Shown here in pieces: positions 1-5,368 of a stretch of DNA of 5,647 nt. Made by a program: the position numbers and the translations under genes. The notes below the pieces were generated by a model, which saw nothing but the letters and a program-made list of their open reading frames with translations, was not told where the DNA came from and did no database searches. Each line of letters starts with the position of its first letter. The first letter of the stretch is position 1. This stretch comes from Burkholderiales bacterium (GTDB lineage: Bacteria; Pseudomonadota; Gammaproteobacteria; Burkholderiales; Burkholderiaceae_C), in assembly GCA_947448105.1 (NCBI GenBank), contig CANFNE010000169.1:1-5647 (forward strand), read 5' to 3'.

Positions 1-1194
1 CTATTGCCGCCGCTGGCCGGGGTGCTGGGCGACGCGGCGGTGGCGCCGGTCGCCGACAAGCCGCTGTGGATGACAGTGGGCAAAACGCTGCTCGAAGTGG
101 GCGCCTTTATCGCGCTGATGTTTATCGTGGGCAAGCGGGTGCTGCCCTGCTTTTTGTGGCAAGTGGCCAAGACCGGTTCGCGTGAGCTGTTTACCCTGGC
201 TGTGATCGCCACGGCCATTGGCATTGCCTTTGGCGCGTCCAAATACTTTGGCGTGTCGTTTGCGCTGGGTGCGTTTGTGGCCGGTGTGGTGATGCGCGAG
301 TCGGAGTACAGCCACCGCGCCGCCGAAGAAACCCTGCCCCTGCGCGACGCGTTCTCGGTGCTGTTTTTCGTGTCCATTGGCATGGTGGTAAACCCGCACA
401 TCCTGATAGACCATCCGTTCAAGGTGATGCTGGTGGTCTTGATCGCCATTTTTGGCAACCTGATTGCAGCGCTGCTGGTGGTGCTGGTGCTCAAATATCC
501 CTTGAATACCGCGCTGTCGATTGCGGTGAGCCTGGGGCAGATTGGCGAGTTTTCCATCATCCTGGCAGGTTTGGGTCTGAGCCTGGGTTTGCTGCACAGC
601 GACGGGGTGAGCCTGATTTTGGCGGCGGTGCTGATCTCCATCTCGCTCAACTCGTTTTTGTTTGCCGCCATTGAGCCGGTGCGCCGCTGGGTGCTGCGCA
701 AGTCTGCGGTGGCGCGCCGCCTGGAAATGCGCCAAGACCCGTTTGCCGAGCTGCCCCTGTCCACCGACCGCAAGTTTTTGGAAGGCCAGGTGGTGCTGGT
801 GGGCTACGGCCGCGTAGGTCGGCGCATTGCTGCGTTTATGGACGCACGCAATATCCCTTATGTGGTGGTCGAGCAAAACCGCGAAGTGGTGGAAGGCCTG
901 CGCAAGGCCGGGCGCGCAGCGGTGTCAGGCAGCGCGTCTGAGCCCGAGGTGCTGATTCAGGCCCATATCGCCCAAGCCGCCATGCTGGTGGTGGCCACGC
1001 CCGATACCCTGCATTTCCGGCACATGGCGGACACCGCGCGCACGCTCAACCCTGCCATCGAGATCCTGCTGCGCTCGCACAGCGAAGACGACACCGTGTT
1101 GCTGACCAAGGAAGGCATTGGCCTGGTGTTCTTTGGCGAAGAAGAGCTGGCCAAAGGCATGTCGGCCCATGTGGGAAGCCGGTTCTTGGGGTGA
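1..1194 (+). CDS. ybaL: YbaL/KefB-type CPA2 cation:proton antiporter with RCK domain, 5' end missing
   Basis: This is an inner-membrane monovalent cation/proton antiporter of the CPA2 family (putative K+ efflux, as in YbaL and KefB/KefC). The reading frame is open from the first base, so the start lies upstream. 397 residues are visible, ending at TGA 1192-1194; YbaL-type proteins are about 560 residues, so roughly 160 N-terminal residues are missing. Visible residues ~30-228 are a run of hydrophobic membrane segments, including the conserved stretch SLGQIGEFSIILAG near 177-190. A basic linker (~228-260) leads to a cytosolic Rossmann/RCK (TrkA-N) domain. That domain has the nucleotide-binding GYGRVG at ~268-273 and an acidic residue (VVVEQN, ~E291) typical of NAD(H) binding. 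The RCK domain is known to gate transport in this family. Which cation is moved, and whether glutathione controls it, cannot be read here; YbaL rather than KefB is a judgement from the tail. The gene converges on the regulator with a 58-bp gap and shows no functional link to it. Confidence 0.9.
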   Translation, partial: LLPPLAGVLGDAAVAPVADKPLWMTVGKTLLEVGAFIALMFIVGKRVLPCFLWQVAKTGSRELFTLAVIATAIGIAFGASKYFGVSFALGAFVAGVVMRESEYSHRAAEETLPLRDAFSVLFFVSIGMVVNPHILIDHPFKVMLVVLIAIFGNLIAALLVVLVLKYPLNTALSIAVSLGQIGEFSIILAGLGLSLGLLHSDGVSLILAAVLISISLNSFLFAAIEPVRRWVLRKSAVARRLEMRQDPFAELPLSTDRKFLEGQVVLVGYGRVGRRIAAFMDARNIPYVVVEQNREVVEGLRKAGRAAVSGSASEPEVLIQAHIAQAAMLVVATPDTLHFRHMADTARTLNPAIEILLRSHSEDDTVLLTKEGIGLVFFGEEELAKGMSAHVGSRFLG

Positions 1195-1252
1195 AAGCGG
1201 CGCTACCTAGGCTTGCGCAGTGCACGCAGCGCGGCCAGTTTGTCCTAAGCGT

Positions 1253-3163
1253 TTAGTGGGGCTGCAGCTTGCGGTACATGGTTTGCCGGCTGATGCCCAG
1301 CTGGCGCGCTGCAGCGGACACATTGCCCCGCGCGTTTTCCAGCGCGTGCTCAATCGCTTTTTGCGAGAGCTGCTGCAGGTTTTGCGGGGGTGGCTCGGGG
1401 TAGTCGGGTAAGTCCTGGCTCAGGGTCTGGAGTTCGTCCACCAGGTCGTCGGGCATGTGCATCCAAGAAATGCAGGTCTCGTGTGCCTCCAACATGGCCA
1501 CGGCGGTGCGCAAGACGTTGCTGTACTGGCGCAAATTGCCCGGCCAGCGGTAGCGCCCCAGCGCTTGCAAGAGCTCGGGGTCGATGTGCAGCGCTACCGG
1601 CTCGCCCCATTGCTTGAGCAGTTGGCTGGTTAAAGCGGCAAAGTCGCTGCGCTCGCGCAGCGCGGGCAGTTGCAGGCTCAGGCCGTTGATGCGGTAGTAC
1701 AAATCGCTGCGAAAGCGACCGGCATCGGCGGCTTCACGCAGGTTTTGGTGGGTAGCGCACACCAACGCAAAGTCCACGGCAACCGTTTCGCCACAGCCCA
1801 GGGGCGTGACCTGGCGTTCCTGCAGCACGCGTAGCAAGCGGGTTTGCAGAGCCAGCGGCATGTCGCCAATCTCGTCGAGAAACAAGGTGCCGCCCTGGGC
1901 CTCGCGCAGGCGCCCGATCGAGCCCTGCTTGCGCGCGCCGGTAAAGGCGCCTGGCGCGTAGCCAAAGAGTTCAGACTCAATCAGGTGCTCGGGCAAGGCT
2001 GCGCAGTTGATGGCCACAAAGGGGCCGGCCTTGCGGGCCGAGCTGTCGTGCAGGGCTTTGGCAAACCGCTCTTTGCCCACGCCTGATTCGCCCAGCAGCA
2101 AGACCGGAATGTCTTTGTCCGCCACACGCCGGGCCTTGGCCGCGGCGGCCCCCCAGCGCACGTCGCCGGTGTCTTGCTGGGTTAGCGCATCGGGTGCTGG
2201 TTCACTGCGCGCGGGCTGCGCGCGCACCGACAAATGCGGTGTTATTTGTACCGTGCCAAACAAGGTCTGGCCTTGTAGCGTGTGCAGCGCCAGCGCGTTG
2301 CCTACGGCGCGGGACGCGCTGGCCACCAGCGCGTCGATGGTGCAGTCAAACACATGGTGTATTTGGGTGGCGCCAATGTCTTGGCGGCGCAGGCCCAACA
2401 TCTCCAGCGCACGGCGGTTGGCGCCCACCAGCCAGCCATCGTTGGACAGCGCCAGCACCCCTTGCGCTACCGAGCCAATGCCTTCGGCGCGCGCATGCAG
2501 GCGCAGCACCGTCTGGTGCTGGCAGGCCGACAGCACCAGCTTGTTTTCGATCATGCGCGCCGCTGTGGACACCAAGCCCAGGGTGTGGGGATGGCGGCTG
2601 CGGTGGTCGCCCGAAATATCCAGAATGCCCATCAGCGCGCCGGTGGCTGACACAATGGGCGAGGCCGCGCAGGTCAGAAAGCCGTTGCGGTCCAAGTAGT
2701 GCTCGGCGCCGTGGATTTCCACCTCGTCGGTCTCCGCCAGCGCGGTGCCAATGGCGTTGGTGCCGCGCTGACTCTCGTGCCAGGACGCGCCGCATTTCAG
2801 GGCCACACGTTCGGCCTTGCTCAAAAAGTCCAGGTCACCCAAGGTGTGCATTAGCACGCCGTTTTGGTCTGACAAGATCACCATGCTGTGGCTGTGGCGC
2901 ACCTGCTCGAACAGGTATTCCATGATGGGCTGCGATTGGTTCACCAGATCGTGGTTTTGCGTACGGGCGCGCTGCAGGGCCACGCCGCTGAGGTTGTCCG
3001 TGCAGCACAAGCGGCCCATGGGTGACAAACCGGCCTCCAGGCTGCGCTGCCACGAACGCGTGACCCGCGCGTCAATGGCCGACGACAAGCCGGTGCCTTG
3101 TTCGAGCCACTGCTGGCGGGCGTGCCTGAGCACGGGCGCAGGCAAAAGGGAGTGTTCACGCAT
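1253..3163 (-). CDS. acoR: AcoR-type sigma-54-dependent transcriptional activator (GAF-PAS-AAA+-HTH)
   Basis: This is a bacterial enhancer-binding protein of 636 residues, a normal length for the AcoR group. In order: an N-terminal region (1-75); a GAF sensor domain (~80-215) with the AcoR-typical RGTNAIGTAL at 134-143; a PAS-like segment (~225-315); an AAA+ domain (~330-560); and a C-terminal Fis-type helix-turn-helix (~600-636, GNVSAAARQLGISRQT). The AAA+ domain is intact: Walker A GESGVGKE (358-365), the sigma-54-contacting loop GAFTGA (405-410), Walker B TLFLDE (426-431) and sensor II WPGNLRQ (540-546). It should therefore hydrolyse ATP and open sigma-54 promoters. There is no receiver domain, so control is probably by direct ligand binding to GAF/PAS. 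The ATG at 3163 is chosen because AGGAG lies 7 nt upstream; an in-frame ATG at 3418 would add 85 residues that do not look like protein and would cover the divergent promoter. It is transcribed divergently from the aldehyde dehydrogenase, its likely target. The effector (acetoin, acetaldehyde or another) is not determinable from sequence. Confidence 0.92.
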   Translation of the reverse strand: MREHSLLPAPVLRHARQQWLEQGTGLSSAIDARVTRSWQRSLEAGLSPMGRLCCTDNLSGVALQRARTQNHDLVNQSQPIMEYLFEQVRHSHSMVILSDQNGVLMHTLGDLDFLSKAERVALKCGASWHESQRGTNAIGTALAETDEVEIHGAEHYLDRNGFLTCAASPIVSATGALMGILDISGDHRSRHPHTLGLVSTAARMIENKLVLSACQHQTVLRLHARAEGIGSVAQGVLALSNDGWLVGANRRALEMLGLRRQDIGATQIHHVFDCTIDALVASASRAVGNALALHTLQGQTLFGTVQITPHLSVRAQPARSEPAPDALTQQDTGDVRWGAAAAKARRVADKDIPVLLLGESGVGKERFAKALHDSSARKAGPFVAINCAALPEHLIESELFGYAPGAFTGARKQGSIGRLREAQGGTLFLDEIGDMPLALQTRLLRVLQERQVTPLGCGETVAVDFALVCATHQNLREAADAGRFRSDLYYRINGLSLQLPALRERSDFAALTSQLLKQWGEPVALHIDPELLQALGRYRWPGNLRQYSNVLRTAVAMLEAHETCISWMHMPDDLVDELQTLSQDLPDYPEPPPQNLQQLSQKAIEHALENARGNVSAAARQLGISRQTMYRKLQPH

Positions 3164-3170
3164 GGTTTGT

Positions 3171-3175
3171 CTCCT
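3171..3175 (-). promoter_or_regulatory. Ribosome binding site that fixes the regulator start
   Basis: On the minus strand AGGAG is followed by the 7-nt spacer ACAAACC and ATG (3163-3161). This supports the 636-residue start over the longer in-frame start at 3418. The 15-nt string AGGAGACAAACCATG is identical to the initiation region of the DUF779 gene at 5357-5371. Confidence 0.85.
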
Positions 3176-3192
3176 GGGGCGCACCCTGGCGC

Positions 3193-3215
3193 CACTGGTA
3201 TTTATCAAACCAGTG
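3193..3215. repeat. Perfect inverted repeat CACTGGT-N9-ACCAGTG, candidate operator or leader hairpin
   Basis: The 7-bp arms at 3193-3199 and 3209-3215 are perfectly complementary around a 9-nt AT-rich centre. The repeat ends 30 bp upstream of the regulator start. Its right arm overlaps a possible minus-strand -10 (TACACT, 3217-3212). The length and symmetry fit a dimeric DNA-binding protein, for example one causing autorepression. It could equally form a hairpin in the regulator's leader mRNA. The protein that would bind is unknown. Confidence 0.5.
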
Positions 3216-3239
3216 TATCGGTGCGCCTCAGCAGCGCAA
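3212..3239 (-). promoter_or_regulatory. Possible weak sigma-70 promoter for the regulator
   Basis: On the minus strand TTGCGC (3239-3234) and TACACT (3217-3212) are separated by 16 nt. The -10 matches TATAAT at 4 of 6 positions and the -35 matches TTGACA at only 3 of 6. The position, about 50-75 bp upstream of the start codon, is sensible. The match is weak and could be chance. Confidence 0.25.
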
Positions 3240-3281
3240 GCCCATTTGCGCAAGAGAGCGCCCAATCGTTCCAATTTGTTA

Positions 3282-3317
3282 CACCTGTTTGGCCACCAGG
3301 GCGGACAGTGACAGGTG
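3282..3317. promoter_or_regulatory. Candidate upstream activator site: inverted CACCTGT / ACAGGTG pair
   Basis: CACCTGT at 3282-3288 and its exact reverse complement ACAGGTG at 3311-3317 are 22 nt apart. They lie about 120-155 bp upstream of the predicted sigma-54 transcription start, the usual distance for enhancer-binding proteins. The centre-to-centre spacing is 29 bp, close to three helical turns, so two regulator dimers could sit on roughly the same face. Assignment to the adjacent AcoR-type regulator is inference; I do not recognise the motif as an established AcoR box. Confidence 0.35.
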
Positions 3318-3337
3318 GCGACGGCCTGTTCGGCCCC

Positions 3338-3352
3338 TTTTTGCCGCAAAAA
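3338..3352. repeat. A/T-flanked palindrome TTTTTGC-C-GCAAAAA
   Basis: Perfect 7-bp arms surround a single central base, in the middle of the divergent region and roughly 87-101 bp upstream of the predicted sigma-54 start. CGGCCCC copies at 3331-3337 and 3363-3369 flank it, 32 bp apart. It may be a protein-binding site or a bendable tract between activator sites and promoter. No specific factor can be named. Confidence 0.35.
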
Positions 3353-3378
3353 AGCGCAATTTCGGCCCCAAAAGTGGC

Positions 3379-3401
3379 AAACCCTAGGGATAAACCCTAG
3401 G
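3379..3401. repeat. Tandem duplication, AAACCCTAGG twice with 13-bp period
   Basis: AAACCCTAGG occurs at 3379-3388 and again at 3392-3401, separated by GAT. The first copy continues as the palindrome CCCTAGGG (3382-3389). The pair ends 12 bp before the sigma-54 -24 GG, so anything bound here would sit next to the polymerase. It could be an operator for a second regulator or a simple slippage duplication. Confidence 0.5.
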
Positions 3402-3411
3402 TAACCCGGTG

Positions 3412-3428
3412 CGGGCATAGGGCTTGCA
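3412..3428 (+). promoter_or_regulatory. Sigma-54 (-24/-12) promoter for the aldehyde dehydrogenase
   Basis: CGGGCATAGGGCTTGCA matches the sigma-54 consensus YTGGCACGNNNNTTGCW. The invariant GG (3414-3415) and GC (3426-3427) have the required 10-nt gap, with CA after GG and a full TTGCA at -12. Departures are T to G before GG and AC-G positions changed to T and A. The predicted start is near 3439, giving a leader of about 56 nt. An intact GAFTGA activator divergently encoded 250 bp away strongly supports the call. Confidence 0.82.
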
Positions 3429-3494
3429 AAAAGAGCTGCGGTGCTGACCGCCAGGCGACGGGAGCAACCTTTTCTAACCCTCTAGGAGATACGA

Positions 3495-5015
3495 ATGATT
3501 TATGCCGCTCCCGGCGCCGCTGGCGCACTGATCCAATACAAAGCCCACTACGACAACTTCATTGGTGGCAAGTGGGTCGCCCCCGTTAAGGGCCAGTACT
3601 TTGACGTGATTACGCCCATCAACGGCAAGGTCTACACCACGGTCGCACGTTCCAGCGCCGAAGACGTCGAGCTGGCCCTGGACGCCGCCCATGCCGCCGC
3701 CGATGCCTGGGGCAAAACCGACGCCGCCAGCCGCGCCAACGTCCTGCTCAAAATTGCCGACCGCATCGAGGCCAACCTCGAGCTGCTGGCCTACGCCGAG
3801 AGCGTGGACAACGGCAAAGCCATCCGCGAAACCCTGAACGCCGACATTCCACTCACCGTGGACCACTTCCGCTACTTTGCCGGCTGCCTGCGCGCGCAAG
3901 AAGGCGCTTTGAGCAACATCGACGAGAACACCGTGGCCTACCACTTTCAGGAACCCCTGGGCGTGGTCGGACAAATCATTCCCTGGAACTTCCCCATCCT
4001 GATGGCCGCCTGGAAACTGGCGCCTGCCATCGGCGCGGGCAACTGCGTGGTGCTCAAGCCCGCAGAAAGCACGCCCATCTCTATTCTGTTGCTGGCCGAG
4101 TTGATCGCCGACCTGCTGCCCCCGGGCGTGCTCAACATCGTCAACGGCTATGGCCGCGAAGCCGGCCTGCCCCTGGCCACAAGCAAGCGCATCGCCAAGA
4201 TCGCGTTCACGGGTTCGACCAGCACCGGCCGCGTGATCGCCCAGGCCGCTGCCAACAACCTGATTCCCGCCACGCTGGAACTCGGTGGCAAATCGCCCAA
4301 CATTTTCTTTGCCGACATCATGGACAAGGACGACGCGTTTTTGGACAAAGCCATCGAAGGTTTGGTCTTGTTTGCCTTTAACCAAGGCGAAGTCTGCACC
4401 TGCCCCTCGCGCGCACTGATCCAGGAAAGCATTTACGACAAGTTCATGGAACGCGTGTTGAAGCGCGTGGCCGCCATCAAGCACATGAACCCGCTTGACA
4501 CCGACAGCATGATGGGCGCGCAAGCCTCCAAAGAGCAGCTCACCAAGATCTTGTCTTATCTCGATCTGGGCAAGCAAGAAGGTGCGCAAGTGCTCGCCGG
4601 TGGTGCACAAGCCCATTTGGGTGGCGACTTGGAAGGCGGCTACTACGTGCAGCCCACGCTGTTCAAGGGCCACAACAAAATGCGCATCTTCCAAGAAGAA
4701 ATTTTCGGACCCGTGCTGGCCGTGACCACCTTCAAGGACGAAGCCGAAGCCCTGGCCATTGCCAACGACACGCTCTACGGCTTAGGCGCTGGCGTGTGGA
4801 GCCGCAACGGCAACGTCGCCTATCGCATGGGCCGCGCCATCAAGGCCGGCCGCGTCTGGACCAACTGCTACCACGCCTACCCAGCGCACGCTGCGTTTGG
4901 TGGCTACAAAGAGTCCGGCATTGGTCGCGAAACCCACAAGGTCATGCTGGACCACTACCAGCAGACTAAGAACTTGTTGGTTTCTTACTCCGAAAACAAG
5001 CTGGGCTTCTTCTAA
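3495..5015 (+). CDS. acoD: NAD-dependent aldehyde dehydrogenase, AcoD/ExaC/AldB type
   Basis: This cytosolic enzyme oxidises an aliphatic aldehyde, probably acetaldehyde or a similar short one, to the carboxylate with NAD(P)+. Its 506 residues equal the usual AcoD length, and the ending NLLVSYSENKLGFF is characteristic of this subgroup. Key residues are all present: PWNFP with Asn165, the cofactor-domain Lys188 in VLKPAE, FTGSTSTG (238-245), general base Glu262 in LELGGK, nucleophile Cys301 in GEVCTCPSR, and EEIFGPV with Glu402. The TCPSR context separates this group from betaine and succinate-semialdehyde dehydrogenases. The start ATG has AGGAG 6 nt upstream (3484-3488). It is preceded by a sigma-54 promoter and lies divergent to an AcoR-type regulator, so inducible expression is likely. 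The DUF779 gene follows after a 353-bp repeat-bearing gap. In other bacteria such enzymes serve acetoin, ethanol or general aldehyde catabolism; with no acetoin or alcohol dehydrogenase gene in view, exaC or aldB would be equally fair names. Confidence 0.93.
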   Translation: MIYAAPGAAGALIQYKAHYDNFIGGKWVAPVKGQYFDVITPINGKVYTTVARSSAEDVELALDAAHAAADAWGKTDAASRANVLLKIADRIEANLELLAYAESVDNGKAIRETLNADIPLTVDHFRYFAGCLRAQEGALSNIDENTVAYHFQEPLGVVGQIIPWNFPILMAAWKLAPAIGAGNCVVLKPAESTPISILLLAELIADLLPPGVLNIVNGYGREAGLPLATSKRIAKIAFTGSTSTGRVIAQAAANNLIPATLELGGKSPNIFFADIMDKDDAFLDKAIEGLVLFAFNQGEVCTCPSRALIQESIYDKFMERVLKRVAAIKHMNPLDTDSMMGAQASKEQLTKILSYLDLGKQEGAQVLAGGAQAHLGGDLEGGYYVQPTLFKGHNKMRIFQEEIFGPVLAVTTFKDEAEALAIANDTLYGLGAGVWSRNGNVAYRMGRAIKAGRVWTNCYHAYPAHAAFGGYKESGIGRETHKVMLDHYQQTKNLLVSYSENKLGFF

Positions 5016-5020
5016 AGCGC

Positions 5021-5055
5021 GTCGCGTCGCATTAGGTTACGTCGCTCCGGGTCGC
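5021..5055 (+). repeat. Phased GTCGC motif, four copies
   Basis: GTCGC starts at 5021, 5026, 5041 and 5051, so all spacings are multiples of 5. The stretch begins 6 bp after the aldehyde dehydrogenase stop and runs into the first palindromic element. It may be an edge of that element or a decayed short tandem array. No function can be assigned. Confidence 0.3.
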
Positions 5056-5151
5056 ACAGTAGTCGGTTGGACCTCCCCCCTCATACTGGGGTACCAGAAA
5101 ACGAAGTTTCGAGGTACTCAAATCGGGGGGATGCCCAACCGACTACTGCGC
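5054..5151. repeat. Palindromic interspersed-repeat element A (MITE/REP-like)
   Basis: The 17-bp arms at 5054-5070 and 5135-5151 match at 16 of 17 positions, with GTAGTCGGTTGG paired to CCAACCGACTAC. TCCCCCC (5074-5080) and GGGGGGA (5125-5131) extend the pairing inward. The centre contains CTGGGGTACCAG and CGAAGTTTCG, which can form small hairpins. A 22-nt core at 5079-5100 is shared (20/22) with element B on the other strand, so this is a repeat family and not a lone terminator. No transposase is encoded, and no T-run follows the arms. In the mRNA it would form a long stem-loop just after the dehydrogenase gene and could protect that message or limit read-through. Confidence 0.75.
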
Positions 5152-5154
5152 TAA

Positions 5155-5195
5155 GCAAGCTGTGCACCAAGAGCGAAAAGACTTCCATAGCTTGC
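5155..5195. repeat. Short inverted repeat between the two elements
   Basis: GCAAGCT (5155-5161) and AGCTTGC (5189-5195) are perfect 7-bp arms with a 27-nt loop. They occupy the spacer between elements A and B. It may be a remnant of element ends or an additional mRNA hairpin; a chance match is possible. Confidence 0.3.
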
Positions 5196-5207
5196 GCGCC
5201 AGCAAAC

Positions 5208-5287
5208 CAGCGCTGCGGCCGGTTAGGGCGGACACCGATTTCTGGTACTCCAGCATGAGGTGGCCGCCCTAACCGGCTGCGGCGCTG
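5208..5287. repeat. Palindromic interspersed-repeat element B, opposite orientation to A
   Basis: The 24-bp arms (5208-5231 and 5264-5287) match at 22 of 24 positions, with an uninterrupted 14-bp section GCCGGTTAGGGCGG / CCGCCCTAACCGGC. Both mismatches (5217 with 5278, 5214 with 5281) become G-U pairs in RNA, so the transcript can pair along all 24 positions. The loop carries CTGG-TACT-CCAG. Its core at 5239-5260, read on the minus strand, matches the core of element A at 20 of 22 positions. Relative to A it lacks about 22 bp next to the core. It lies ~80 bp upstream of the DUF779 start. Confidence 0.75.
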
Positions 5288-5293
5288 CGAGCG

Positions 5294-5335
5294 CCAAACA
5301 AGCAACACCAAACAAGCAGCACCAAAAACGCAGCA
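5294..5335 (+). repeat. 14-bp tandem repeat, three copies, in the DUF779 leader
   Basis: CCAAACAAGCAACA (5294-5307), CCAAACAAGCAGCA (5308-5321) and CCAAAAACGCAGCA (5322-5335) are consecutive. Copies 1 and 2 differ at one position, and copy 3 is more diverged. The tract is rich in A and C and poor in G and T, so it would be unstructured in RNA, in contrast to the hairpin just before it. It ends 20 nt before the AAGGAG ribosome binding site. It may keep the DUF779 start accessible, or it may be simple slippage. Confidence 0.75.
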
Positions 5336-5355
5336 ATAAAAACTGCCGGAAAAAC

Positions 5356-5361
5356 AAGGAG
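5356..5361 (+). promoter_or_regulatory. Ribosome binding site of the DUF779 gene
   Basis: AAGGAG is followed by the 7-nt spacer ACAAACC and ATG at 5369. It is a near-ideal Shine-Dalgarno and settles the start of a gene whose end is outside the window. Confidence 0.85.
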
Positions 5362-5368
5362 ACAAACC

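Noticed and set aside
1..876. Long open frame of 291 codons on the minus strand opposite the antiporter
   Set aside because: Its product is a low-complexity Gln/His/Arg-rich sequence typical of the antisense of a GC-rich gene. The plus strand encodes a clear transporter.
1195..1252. Possible terminator, or remnant coding tail, in the convergent gap (minus strand can read DKLAALRALRKPR then stop)
   Set aside because: No GC stem followed by a T-run is visible, and a 13-codon tail in 58 bp is not enough evidence for a gene remnant.
3204..3216. IHF site (TATCAA half) in the divergent region
   Set aside because: Only the first half of the consensus fits, and the position is not between the likely activator sites and the sigma-54 promoter.
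3164..3418. N-terminal extension of the regulator to an in-frame ATG at 3418
   Set aside because: The extra 85 residues have no family resemblance and would cover the sigma-54 promoter region. The ATG at 3163 has a strong ribosome binding site and gives the family length.
3474..4694. Open frame of 406 codons on the minus strand opposite the aldehyde dehydrogenase
   Set aside because: Gly/Val/Gln/His-rich antisense shadow. The plus strand encodes a complete enzyme with every catalytic motif.
5054..5287. Reading the two palindromes as ordinary rho-independent terminators
   Set aside because: Neither stem is followed by a T-run. They share a core in opposite orientations, which fits a repeat family better. 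Some termination effect is still possible.
5294..5335. CRISPR-like array
   Set aside because: The 14-bp units are contiguous with no spacers; this is a plain tandem repeat.
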